This document shows, one piece after another, positions 33,365-45,399 of a stretch of 51,667 nucleotides of DNA (the stretch's first letter is position 1; each line of letters opens with the position of its first letter). The notes below the pieces were generated by a model, which saw nothing but the letters and a program-made list of their open reading frames with translations, had not been told where the DNA came from and did no database searches. The stretch lies in contig NW_021167087.1 in the NCBI RefSeq assembly GCF_003711515.1, forward strand, positions 846,494 to 898,160. Direction: 5' to 3'. A program made the position numbers and the translations under genes. The stretch comes from Sodiomyces alkalinus F11. Taxonomy: Eukaryota > Ascomycota > Sordariomycetes > Glomerellales > Plectosphaerellaceae.

Positions 33365-34113
33365 GATGTCTGAGTCGTTGCAAGCGTTATACGTCTTTGT
33401 GACTATTGTCCATACTCTGCCCATTCTGGTTGGGATCACCTCTTGTTACTGTGCAGAGTCATAGACGCATAGTCGAAAGTACTCCAAGCTCAACTTCATC
33501 TACTCGCAGAATTCAGGAAGCAATACTCGTTTCCTGATCACTCGTGGCCTCTTCCCCGGTTATACAAATTCGTTCCCGACTTGGTGATGAAGGGAACGGG
33601 CAGCTGCCAACACAGGAACGATACGATGGGGCCGTCGTTGAGAAAGCTGGTTGGCTGCCTCGCATAGTCACATTGTATTCTTCGTGTGGCTTGCGGCGCT
33701 TTCCTCCTTCCTTCTCTTCCTCCCCGTTAAGGCGTAGCTGTCATTTCGCCCTCGGGGTGCCAGAAAGTAAACTGCAAATATACTTCGGAAAGCGAGATGG
33801 GTGGCAGATGGAGAGAGTTAGAGAAACAGAGTACGCCTTTTCCCAGAAGCTATCCGAGAGAAGGAAAGACTGCCAGAAAGTAAATTGGCCGGCCTGTGGT
33901 GAGCCAACCCAAACCTCGCTCCATTTATACGATATTCTGCTCTGCTCTTTTCCCTCCGTCACTTTCATCTCCAGGTTCTCTCGCACTCCCCATCGAATCC
34001 AGCTCGTCATCGCTATTCATTGCCATCACTACTTCTGAGTATCGTAACGGGCACTGCATTCTACTCGCTCTTCATCTGCTTCCCCATCGCATCGTTTTTT
34101 GCACTTCCCAACC
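33365..34113. other. Intergenic region downstream of BNA4
   Basis: Contains the BNA4 3' UTR and a pyrimidine-rich stretch (about 33890-34110) leading into the next gene. The open frame at 33544-34038 has no protein-like composition and I do not call it. Confidence 0.5.
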
Positions 34114-35397
34114 ATGTCTCAAATCGAGAAAAAGAAGCCCAACCTGGCCAAGAGGATGTTCAACCAAACCGTGCATCTCGCCAGTCAGATCATCGAGAGA
34201 CTAAAGCCGACGTACTACCGGAGGGTTGAGACATTTCGCAAGCCCGGAAAAGCCAAGGTTCTCAAAGCCCTCAAAGCGTACCGCAGCAATATTCTCGCAG
34301 CAAACAACAAGCGAGTCCGTCGCGAGGCAGAGATGGGAGTCTCTCGGGAGCACGTCGAGTACATCGTAGCCCTGGAAGACCCGGAAATCTTCCCCCCGGG
34401 TGAGGGATTGGGCAACAATAACATGCAGCGAGTCTGGATGCGGCACTTGTTCCGGCTCGTCGGCCTGGAATCCCAAACGGACGAGATGAGAAAGCTCCCG
34501 GACTTGAGCAGCAACGCCTAGGAGGTCGGTCCCCTCCCGCTGGCTTTCCGGGGACCTTTCGACTTCGTCACACACTGGGACGACCGCCTACCCAGGTACA
34601 CGAACCTCGACGGCGTCAAAATCCACGCGGACAGGAAGAGCCGCAACGTCTGGCGCAATCGCTATCTCGCCGGCATCCGTGAGGGCATGACAGCCTGTGG
34701 TGCCGGGGAGGTGCACTTGCCGCTCGAGTTCAAGTATATTATGCGGGAGGTAGACAGCCTCGACGGCGCGGGCATGCCTCTCGACCACAAGCTGGGACGC
34801 ACCGTCCAGTTTTGGGAGGGCTTGAATGAGAGCACTTCTGTGGACGGAGCGAGTGACCTCGTGCGCCCCGGCGACGCCATTCGCGACTTGGCGGGGCTGC
34901 CGCGCGACTGGCAGGTGCGGGTGGGATGGAAGAGCGGTGCTGGCCCCAGGAGCAACACGAGCTGCTGGATCATCTACTGCGCCCGTATTGGTGAGCCCGC
35001 CGGCAGGGACGCGCTTGGCAGGAGACGAAACAAGGACCACAAGGCGTGGGCTTGGCGCTACATGGTCGTCGATGAGAAAGAACACAGCCATGTCATGTTC
35101 AACGACGTGTGCCAACTCCTCGAGTGGTGCATGAAAGATATCGGCTTGCCCTACCCTGACCTCCCGTCGATCGGCTCGATCCCGGCACCCAAACCTCAGG
35201 TAGGGACTGGGAGAGAATCGCGGAAGGCCCCAGTGGCTGTATGGATGTCAGGGGCCTGTCTCGGCGAACCGTCGTCAAAACCCGTCCTCCCCAAACTGCA
35301 GGCGCAGTGGTCAGGCCCGGATGAGCTCCATGGTAATCAACTTCCAGGTAAGCGACAAGTGATAGTCACAGACCTATCCCACAGCCAAGCTATGTGA
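34114..35397 (+). CDS. Hypothetical protein, single frame interrupted by one in-frame TAG
   Basis: From ATG 34114 (accATGTCT) one frame runs to TGA at 35395-35397 with a single TAG at 34519-34521, giving 135 residues plus 291 after the stop. Both sides read as real protein in the same frame: upstream EHVEYIVALEDPEIFPPGEG and RVWMRHLFRLVGLESQTDEM, downstream PLAFRGPFDFVTHWDDRLPR and AWAWRYMVVDEKEHSHVMF. The likeliest readings are a recent nonsense mutation, a sequencing error, or stop-codon readthrough. A small intron removing the TAG would need a poor donor (GTCGGC at 34459, 63 nt). A good intron near the end (GTAAGC 35348, CTGAC branch, GCAG 35429) would replace the last 16 residues and move the stop to about 35524. 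The Lys/Arg-rich start and the rest match no family I recognise. Flanking genes are housekeeping. Confidence 0.62.
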
Positions 35398-36228
35398 GAG
35401 TATGCACCCGCTGACGGAATGGCCTGCAGAGAAAGCCCAAGGAAAGCAATCCGAACATGATCCCCTGACAGACTTAATGTTAATGTGTAACGGAGACATG
35501 CCTATGCCTTCAAATTCGGAATGACGGGTGACGGGTTTAGCCGTCTAAGCGGAATGGTGCATTGTGCTTTTCAAGCTGCTACAGGAGGGATGAGTGGCAG
35601 TTAGCGACTTAGATTCAGAACCGATAAAGCGTACTCACAGCATTTAGACTGTCTAAGTTTTGCCATGGAAATCTGATTTGGCCTGACAGTGATGGTGATC
35701 CGTAATTAGATGGTAATTAGATGGAAGAAGTGGTCTCGGACCTCACTACCAAGAACATGGGTCTCCGGTGGAATATTTATCCGAATCGCTTTCTGTCGGC
35801 TGACAACAATGCGGGGTCCTTCAGATTAAGTAAGCTCCGGCACCGGAGACTGAGCCGGGAATCCCACGGACTCCACCTAGCCGGTTGCGGCGACCTACGA
35901 CGACATCGGGCGCCGAAGACTCCGGGACAAAACGCGCGAAACGGATGAAACGACCAATACTATCCGTTTCTGTGAAGCACAAGAGAGAACCCTCACCCAA
36001 TGAAGTTCATCCACCCATCATCGCCAAGTTCATCCCATCCTTCTAGTCTCTTAACCCTCACTTGACCCCCACACTTGCACACACTTGAGATATTTGGTGA
36101 CGCCATTGAGCGGGGTGAAGAAGGCCAATCTCTTGTGATCACCTAAGAGTTATACGAAAGTAGGCGTCAGGCAATAAGGCGCTAAGTGAGGGGTTATGCG
36201 TCGGGGGACAGAGGGAGGAAAGGGTTAA

Positions 36229-36234
36229 TATAAA
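36229..36234 (+). promoter_or_regulatory. TATA box of THI4
   Basis: TATAAA about 790 bp before the THI4 ATG, followed by a pyrimidine-rich initiator region (tctcctcttctcctcttcg at about 36270). The distance suits a long leader that includes the riboswitch. Confidence 0.5.
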
Positions 36235-36438
36235 GGAGGGGTCCATGGTTTGGCCCTTGGGTGGGAGGTCTCCTCTTCTCCTCTTCGTCTCCTGCTTCTT
36301 CACTCTCAAGCCATCCATCTCGCCCTTTACACGATTGACCTAAGTGTCAGGTTCTCACCTGCTGAAATACTTGCGTACGACTAAGCATCACTCCCTGCAT
36401 TGTTTCCTCTCGTATCATCCTTCGCGCCCCTCTCTCCG

Positions 36439-36466
36439 TGTTCTCTGTTCTCTGTTCTCTGTTCTC
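36439..36466. repeat. Heptamer tandem repeat (tgttctc), about four copies
   Basis: Consecutive tgttctc units in the predicted THI4 leader. Confidence 0.8.
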
Positions 36467-36697
36467 CCGTGTCTCCCCTCCCCCCTCTGTATGAAACGGC
36501 AAAGAAACTAACATGAACCTCTCACCGAGACGCAGAAACCACCCCGGTACGACTCTCTCTGCCCTGCCCGCCAACTCCTAGAGTCGGTGGCAGTCACGAG
36601 AAGAGCCATGGCCAAGTACCGGTGTTATCCACAAAAGGGGCATGGCTCCGTGCCATGAACCTCTTGTTGTTCAAGTTGTCTTCAAATTCATCGTCAG

Positions 36698-36983
36698 GTA
36701 TTACGATATCTGGGTGTGTAATGAGCTATGAGCCGGTGTTCGGGTTTTCTTTGCATCCTGTCTGACGGATCCCCATCCACCCACCTCGCTTTCCTGAGCC
36801 AGAGGTGGAGATGTAGGGTTCTCAGCAGGGCTTCATATGCAATCCCGTTCTGAGATTATACGGCCTCAACTTGATCTGGATAATACCAGCGAAAGGATCA
36901 TGCTCTCACTGCCCCTCTCCCCCCAGCCCCCCCCCTTCCTTTCCACTCCCTCGTGTGTTGTGTTAACCTCTAACACGACCTAG
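36698..36983 (+). other. Predicted riboswitch-containing leader intron of THI4
   Basis: Donor AG|GTATTACG at 36698, a CTAAC branch site at 36970-36974 and acceptor CCTAG at 36979-36983 define a 286-nt intron that contains the whole aptamer and ends 38 nt before the ATG. Alternative acceptors (CCCCAG at 36921-36926) exist. The intron retains upstream ATGs if not spliced out. Predicted from consensus only. Confidence 0.5.
36790..36906 (+). promoter_or_regulatory. TPP riboswitch aptamer (thi box) in the THI4 leader
   Basis: The two conserved cores of the TPP aptamer are present in order. CTGAGA at 36850-36855 binds the pyrimidine end of TPP. TGATCTGGATAATACCAGCG at 36872-36891, followed by AAAGGATCATGC, forms P4-P5 with CTGG/CCAG pairing and binds the diphosphate. 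The spacer between TGAGCC (about 36794) and GGCCTCA (36861-36867) can close P2 around a long P3, as usual in fungi. It lies 115-230 bp upstream of the THI4 start codon, inside a predicted intron. In Neurospora-type genes TPP binding changes splicing of the leader and lowers expression of thiamine genes. The P1 partners were not resolved. Confidence 0.92.
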
Positions 36984-37006
36984 CTTTTACAAGCCAGACC
37001 CCATAA

Positions 37007-38098
<1,092 letters not shown>

Positions 38099-39001
38099 GG
38101 ATTATTTTTCTGTGGCAGTCCAAACAAGGGGAAGAACGGAACCGGAAAGTTGTGGACTTGTCTGCCTTGTCGGCGACCCAGGTGCATAATCTCAAACGTG
38201 GCTATGAAATGAATGTCAGTCGTTTATGAGATAACAAGGGAAAACGGACAACAAGAATGAAGAAGTCTGTTTTTCTATTTTCCAGACTGCATTGCCGCAT
38301 GTGTGAAGCCATTGTGTCGTCGTGTAGCAGCATGAGCTGCCGCAGTCAAGTAACTCAAGTTGCAACATCCGCGACCTCTCAGGGGTTGGGGTTCATTGGA
38401 GGCACATGTTGGATGTATATTGTACCCCTGACCAGAGTTCAGGACTTACCTACGGCCCCCAAGGCTTTTGCTTCCAAGACGTCCTCTAACCGCTGCAGTG
38501 CGCAAGCGTGTCAAGACGAGATTGAAAAGCGTCCTTCTCATTGGTGAACCTGCTGACGACGAGCTGCACAAGAGGACGTTGGGGGTTTGAAGTTTCGCCT
38601 GACGCCTTGACTGCGCTGCGCAGCCACAGGAATGGGTCGCCAAAGGGCCGCACCGGTCAAAATGGCATCCTTCAAGTACGGCAAGCGAGTCATCTGGTAA
38701 ATTCGCAGCAGCACACCTGAATGGGACATGGGGGTGTCGGAACGCCTTGCAGCCTGGTGACTTCAAGACTTTCAGGTTGAGAAGTTGAGATGGTCGAGGG
38801 AGTGGGGGAGGAGGGTATGTATAAATAAGAACGGACCAGCAGACAAGCGAATAAGCCGGCACGGGAATTATGAATATCCTGGATACTCCATCTTTCCTAC
38901 GCATTCCCGGAGACGATCTCAAAATCTCAAAACGTACGACAGCAACACAGTGTGTGCCTCTTTGGCTCTTCCCACCGATAAAAGCTCTCTGACGGGTGAA
39001 A
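38099..39001. other. Intergenic region between THI4 and the DUF7587-like gene
   Basis: THI4 3' UTR followed by about 700 bp without a supported gene. A TATAAATA box at 38820-38827 lies 182 bp upstream of the next ATG. Open frames on the minus strand here look like shadows. Confidence 0.5.
38820..38827 (+). promoter_or_regulatory. TATA box upstream of the DUF7587-like gene
   Basis: TATAAATA at 182 bp before the start codon of the following gene. Motif and position only. Confidence 0.45.
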
Positions 39002-40085
39002 ATGGCAACGCCGCGGTACCTTTTCCGCATCAGTGACCGGCGAAGTCCCGGCACGACAGACATGGTCTGGGTAAAATCGCCAGTGTCGAGTGGAAGCAGG
39101 CTGGCTCGCAACGACAACGTGTACGCGCACAACAACTTGCCAGAGCGGGCCGCGGTGATGTTGAACAACCACCTGCGATGGAAGTGCGGCGGCGAGTGCT
39201 ACGTCATGTCGTGGACGAATTCGCTCTTGGTCGCCGTCGTGTACGGGCTGTACCGGCATCAGGTGCATGGCACGCCCCTGTCGGACATTCGGCTGCTCAT
39301 CGTCGACACGAGCAAATTCGAACGCGGCATGTTCTTTCGCGACCTGGACCTGATGGACGCGTACCGGAGCGCGGACCAGGGCCCTGACGGTCTCCAGAAC
39401 ATGTACGATCTGCGGACGGTGATATCGGACGGCGAGTTCTACTTCGGCGAGTACCTAAGCGTGCAAGATGTGTATGTGCGCGGTAAGTGTGCGCAGACGA
39501 CGATGCGGGACTTGATGGGTTGTGGACTGGCTTCCTTCCGGCCGGAGATGACGAATCGGGACCCGCGCTGGGCTAAGAGGGTAGTGGAGCTCCGAGGGGT
39601 GTTCGGCGGAGAGATGCCCACGACGGAGACACCTGAGGTGTTGGTCCGCAGGGCGATCGAGTTGGCACGAGAGTGCTTTTGGGAAGTGCGGGATGCGTGG
39701 ACGTTGCCGGTGGCGGCTATGGTGCTGAGCCTCGTGCCACGGCGACGGAATGACGAGACGATGGTGAGGGTGTTCCGAAACGAGTTTACAGGTGCGTTCT
39801 TTTCAAGGTTGACAACTTGGCCGTCTTTCACCCGTGGCCCATTGCTAACGCCCTGGGACGTTGGAACTTGGCGCCCCATGATAAGATGAATATGTCAGAC
39901 GTATATCGTTTGACACGATGCATTTCGGGTCAGATCGACTGCCGGAGGTGGAACAATATGAGTGGCTCATGTGGGATCTTTGCCGGCGTGTGAGATCCAA
40001 CCGGGAGGGCGCAGAAATCGAAGTCGAAGAGATTGACGACGAGGACGATACCACGAGGGGCATGAGAAGGCTATCTCTCAATTAA
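39002..40085 (+). CDS. Uncharacterised fungal protein (DUF7587-like N-terminus)
   Basis: Exons 39002-39791 and 39934-40085 with a 142-nt intron (GTGCGT donor, CAG acceptor after cgggt) give 313 residues. ATG 39002 (gaaaATGGCA) is the first ATG; the frame extends upstream only through GTG. The start PRYLFRISDRRSPGTTDMVW resembles the opening of the fungal DUF7587 family (R-Y-L-F-R then a Ser/Gly-rich turn), and HLRWKCGGECYVMSWTNSLL follows. No catalytic motif can be named. The C-terminal exon is acidic (EIEVEEIDDEDD), ending in MRRLSLN. Without splicing the frame would stop at 39889 after a less protein-like tail. It is the last gene before the gap and the Copia element, so it may be young or fast-evolving. 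The family assignment is tentative. Confidence 0.7.
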
Positions 40086-40392
40086 CATTGAATTGAAAAA
40101 TTCAAGACCAGGTCTTGAGCTAATCCTGTTTGGCGGGTGAGGAGAGGGGGTGGTTGTGGGTGGGTTGAAGAGGGAACAATTAACATGAATGCCATGGTCG
40201 GGATGAGGAGGTTGGCATCTGTCCGTCTCGGTCTGTATTATCTGCTTGTCTGTATTGTCTGCGTTGTCTGTTGGTTGCTTGTTGATTTCTGTTGCATAGA
40301 GTAGCGTATTCAAATATGTGTTGGTGATAATGTTTTCGATGGAAGATAGCACGGTGCAAGATGCAAGATGCAAGATAGAAGACGGTGTCCAG
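40086..40392. other. Non-coding edge of the gene island
   Basis: 3' UTR of the preceding gene, then short direct repeats (tgtctgtattgtctgcgttg near 40245-40270, gatgcaagatgcaagat near 40360-40377) up to the assembly gap. No gene seen. Confidence 0.5.
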
Positions 40393-40522
40393 NNNNNNNN
40401 NNNNNNNNNNNNNNNNNNNNNNNNNNNNNNNNNNNNNNNNNNNNNNNNNNNNNNNNNNNNNNNNNNNNNNNNNNNNNNNNNNNNNNNNNNNNNNNNNNNN
40501 NNNNNNNNNNNNNNNNNNNNNN
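40393..40522. other. Assembly gap (130 N) at the island/Copia junction
   Basis: The gap falls between unmutated island DNA and the LTR-like sequence of the Copia element, so the true insertion junction and most of the LTR are missing. Confidence 0.99.
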
Positions 40523-40584
40523 GATTATACTCTTAGTAATCCGGCCTATTACATAACCGAAAAGACTATAGTCTATTCAACACA
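40523..40584 (-). repeat. Partial 3' LTR of the minus-strand Copia element
   Basis: On the minus strand the sequence TAGGGGG (a polypurine tract) is followed by TGTGTTGAATAG, a TG start typical of LTRs. It runs into the N gap, so only about 60 bp are visible. Confidence 0.55.
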
Positions 40585-40999
40585 CCCCCTAATCGCCCTA
40601 AACGTTAGTTAGGCGATTAAAGCTATTCGTAATCGGCAGATAATCTAGCTATTTAATCTATTCGCTATAGCCGCCCTTAAATTCATCCTCTAGGCCTTTT
40701 ATATATTCTATCCGGACTTCCTTTAGCTATTTCTGCTATAACCGTTCCCGTATATCTATCACGCCTACCTAAGACCTGAATATTTTAAATTTCTCGCTAT
40801 ATAACGCCTTCGTTAATCCGTCTACCACTATTTCCGCGCTCGTAATATACGTTACGAGTATTTACCCTTATTCCTTTACTTAACGTAACTAGTGGCCGTG
40901 GATATCGATATAGCGGAGGCGCGTTATTAATATACTAATCTCTTAATTAACTAATTAAATCGTTTAGTTATTATCGTATAAGATCCTTAATTCCGGATC

Positions 41000-42500
41000 G
41001 TTAAATTGCACTCCTATACTAAGTGATAGGCGTTATATAAAGATACCCTCTTTTACACCTTATACTAACGCTAATAGCTCTGCTTTCGTTATAGACGTTA
41101 TAACCGTATCCTGCTTATTAGCGCGCTACGCTATTATACCGATAAATAAGCGTATGATATATGCTTAACTACTCTTTCGATTAAGGGTATTATCGGTAAA
41201 TAAGGCGTTAGTATAGATTTCGATAGTATTATTACCCCCTAATTCTAACGTAAATAATTAGCTATTAATTAGATAGAGGATTAGATAATCGGCGGCCTTA
41301 TAGTAAATAGGCCCTGGATTAACGTTAAACCGGTATAGCCTAGATACTATAAACGCGATATTAGGCCACGATATTACTACTACGTATAGTATAGATCCTA
41401 TCTTCCGTTAATAGCTTTTAATATTAGTTAAGGTCCCTAAATAGGGTAGTAGCTCTATAACCTTAATTAGGTGCGTTAGGCGATAGTTACCATTATACTT
41501 ACTATTCGGCTTTAATAAGCGTTCTAACTTAATAACGTAATCGTGTTATAATAGCTAGATTTTACGGGCGACGCGGTCGCGAATAACCTTAATACTAAGG
41601 AACCACTATGGAGGATCGCTACCTTATAGGTTATAGTAGCGTTATAGGTTATTAACGGCCTGCTTTATCTACGCCTTATATTATTCCTTATAAGTAATAA
41701 CGATATCGTTAACGTAGAAGAATAGGATTAAACCGCGGCGTAGAAAATAACACGGTTTTTACGGCACTATTTAGAAGCCGTCCGCTAAAAGGATAGCCGA
41801 AAAGTGCTTTTACTAAAGTAGTGGAGACTCCTTAAGTCTATATAACGCCTTTTTTAGGTGTAAATAACTCCTAGGGGCTAAATAGCGGCGGGTATATAAA
41901 GATATTATAGGAGAGGGGCGTGTGTATAAACGCGTTTATAATATTAAATTATAATAGCGTAAGGTTAAAGCGGGCGGCGATAGGTATTAACGCGCAGAAT
42001 AACTATCTGGCTAGTATTACTATATACGTCTCCTTAAGCGAGGATTAATATTACTAATCTCCTCGTACTATAAGCCTTACCTTATATTTATATCGAAATC
42101 TATACTTATCGAACTTATATATTATTACCTATATCGAATTAAGAACCTGATATCTATCTGCTACGGACGCCGGTACCTATATCCACGACCCTATCTCCTC
42201 GTGGCTCCGTAGGTAGTCTTCTTATACTTATCGGAATAAGTGGCCGTAAGGATATAAGGGTATATCGTAAGGGTTCTTCGGAGGAGGAGGGAGGTCTTTA
42301 CGGTAGATCTTTACGGCCGCCGGGGTAACTGCCGGAGTACCCGCCGAAATAACCGCCGGGGTTATATTTCCCAAGATAGCCTCTCGGGATATACTTCCGG
42401 TAGCTGCCGCCAGGGCTATAGATTCGCGGGGTATTATTAAGTATCGCTATAACGCTATAGGCGTAGACCTTTTTAACCGTGATTTAGTTAGTAGAGTCCT
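41000..42500 (-). pseudogene. Copia reverse transcriptase region, broken
   Basis: Contains FLRRGLILFFYVNDIVI and, after it, FLSIKVIRDRVARK, matching the Copia RT palm motif and the following segment. The catalytic YVDD is altered and stops interrupt the frame, so it is inactive. Edges are approximate. Confidence 0.75.
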
Positions 42501-43049
42501 ATTTAATATATATATATTAGGTGTGTAACGGCTAGCGTTAAATACTATAACCTAATAATCTCTTTTCTAGCTATCTTATTACCGAATTAGTTACGCTCCT
42601 TTATTTAATAGGAGCCCTATAGCCGTAGCTATAAGGGTATTATAGTACCGTATTCCATTATCCTAAAACCCTATAGCCGTAGGGGTATCACGGTTTCCTA
42701 ATATAACGGCTACTATTAGCGCTATAACTAATAGCGGGGTTACTAATAGAGTAGGAAGTAATAGATCGGGCGGATATAGACGGTAATTAGGCGTTATACC
42801 GGCTAAATTATACTATTCGTGACCTATATCTTATCTTGATTAACTCGAGATAGCCTCCTCTACCCTCTTACGGCCGGGTATTACGGACTATAACCTTAAC
42901 GGTAAAGCCGTCGAGGAAGGGGATCCAGAGGCGTTTATCCCCGGATCTAATAATTCAAAATAAGCAGTTATATAAAGGGGGGGGGGTCCTTAGCTTATAC
43001 GTCCGTAAACGGCCGTGAATTTCTAGCCCTCTCCTACTCGATCTAACTA

Positions 43050-44050
43050 ATTAGGTCTTCTAATTAGTCCTCGGTTAATTAAGGGAGGTCGTCCTTAAAG
43101 GTGGCGATATCGCCGTTAAAGAAGGCACGTTTATTAAAATCTATATCGCGTATTCGAATAACACGGTTATAGCAGCGTAGGCTAAGTACCTAGATACGGA
43201 AGATATTAATAGAATTATAGCCGATAAGGTAGCCGATATAGGCGCGTGGAGCGATACGATTTAATAGCTTATTAGTAGCCTTTTAGGCGTCCTTTATTAT
43301 CGCGTACGCCTTATAGCCGTAAGCTTAAAGATATAATAAAATCGGCTTCCTTTTAAAGAGGACCTTATAGGGCGTTTTCTAATCCTTTTACTGCCTTTAT
43401 AGCGTCTGGTTATAGACGTATAAGGCCGTCGGAATAGCCTTAGGCTATATAAACGGCGGTAATTTAGTGTGGATATTCATCGCACGACCCTTTAAAATAA
43501 CCATGGTAGTAGCGCGTTCGGTACCCCTATTCTATACTTAAGTGTTGGTAATAGATACCTCTAAAAGGATACCCTCGCTATGCAGGAATTAGGTAATATC
43601 GTGGGATTAAGTTAGCTTATTATTAGATTCGAAAACGCGCACCTTATAGTCTAATTAGCGGTTTAACTAAGCGAGGAATTCCTTAATTATTACGAGGATA
43701 TCCACTGCTAGCTTACTTTTTATAATATAGGTGGCCGTAAAACCACTATAACGGTCGGTGAAAAATATAAACCTTGAGTCTCCGTCGGACGTTCGTTTAA
43801 AATCCGTGAAGTTAATCGCCTATCGCTCCCCTATATAGGCAGGTATAGTGCGAGGGCGCCTATTAATATACCGTTTTATCTTTATAAGCTCGTAGGCCTC
43901 GTAGTTAATAGTTATTAGTCCCTTGATTTTAACCCCCTGCGTCTACTCTTTTAGGTGCCGAAGTGGTTTAGGACCTGCGTGCCTTAGACGTAGATACTAT
44001 AAGATGCCCTCCGTAGTGCTTAGATACTGTATCGTCGATTTATAGACGCC
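43050..44050 (-). pseudogene. Copia integrase region, broken
   Basis: Minus-strand motifs of the pre-integrase and integrase core can be followed in one frame with TAG/TAA at positions of Trp or Gln. The end fits the Copia GKG-like segment (AYIGYLIGYNSINIFRI). Non-functional. Confidence 0.75.
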
Positions 44051-45399
44051 TTTTCGGGTGGTAGAAGAAGAAGAAGAAGAGCCTAGAAAAGTAGCCGTAG
44101 ATTGGTTAGAGGGCATGTATTTAATAACGGTTTAATCGAAGCGGTGACTTAGCTAGTATAGTATAGATCTATCGGAACACCGAATATACTTATTTAGTGG
44201 CTTCTAATCCTACTAGTATCCTCGAAGACGTAGGCGTTAGTTAGAGATTAAATTATAGGTAAAATCCTCGTAGTATACGATATTTAATAGCCTAAAATCA
44301 AGGCCTCCTATTAGTCCGTTTAATCTCATGGTCACGTTACCGTAACCTTTAATAGGCAGGGACGAACTACCTACGACCACGTAGTCTCCCGGCGTGGCGG
44401 GTATAAAATCAGAAAAACGGGAAAAATCGTTAAATATATAAATAATAGCGCCGGAATTAAGGATAGTAGAGGTTTAAAGAGGGTAACTAGTAGTAGCGCT
44501 TCCTGCTATAAAGCTAGCGGCGTGGGAGATACTGCTACGTATACTGCGGACGCTGCTATAGTTAAGTCACGCCTCTTTAAGCTATACTAAGTCCCGGCTT
44601 ATATCCTTCTTCATCTTCTTTACGGCGCGTAGTTCTTCTACTTCCGCGTGTAGTAAGGGGTTATTTTTAAGAATCCGTTAGACGGTTATTTTAGTGCTCT
44701 TAAAGGGTATCTAATTATTATATACCGTATCCGGGAATAGATAGAAGTAGGCGTTAATATCGTGGCTAGGTATAGCGTATACGCGGTAGATCTAACCTCT
44801 CTATAGAGTAGATTAGCGGCGTTTAGAAGAGGAACGGTTAGCTAAAGCAGCTAAAGGTATAGCTGTAGATACCGCGGTAGTGGGATTCTTAGCTTTATTT
44901 TTCCCACGGCCACCCTTCTTACGGGGCTTGGCCGTGGCCTCTAAGGTATCTTTACCCTCTTCGCTTCTGGTATATAGTACAGGGAATACTATAGCGCGGT
45001 GGCTACCACGTTTTCCTTAATCTTTAAGTCTAGTATTAATATACTTCTAGCCAAGGGTATAAAGGTCTTCGGGTATTACTACTTAGTTATCTATAAGGCG
45101 TCCCTCGGCCTTAGTCTAATCGCGGCCGGTATAGGGGCGTATACCTCGCGAGGCGTGCCTCCTCATAGTAGTTATCTACGGCTTTAGTCGATAGTATTAA
45201 CCTACTAGGTTAGTATAGCGTTAATCCCCTTTAAGTAGCTATTATATTATATTTATAGGATCTTCTAGCGCGCGATTTCGACGTTATACGCTTTTTAGCC
45301 GGCGTCCGTAAGTTCGAGATATTATATAGGCGTACGCTTAGGTGTTATAAAGGGGAAAGAGCCGTAATCCGGTATTATAACTGGATGAAGACGTAGTGG

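Noticed and set aside
34459..34521. 63-nt intron removing the in-frame TAG
   Set aside because: Length and frame fit, but the donor GTCGGC is far from consensus and no CTRAC branch site precedes the TAG acceptor. Kept only as an alternative.
34588..35115. 175-codon minus-strand frame opposite the TAG-interrupted gene
   Set aside because: The plus strand gives the more protein-like sequence and continuous frame. The minus frame begins without a good start context.
44999..45187. 62-codon plus-strand frame inside the minus-strand Copia gag region
   Set aside because: Lies antisense to a decayed gag-like region, and AT-biased codons make chance open frames likely.
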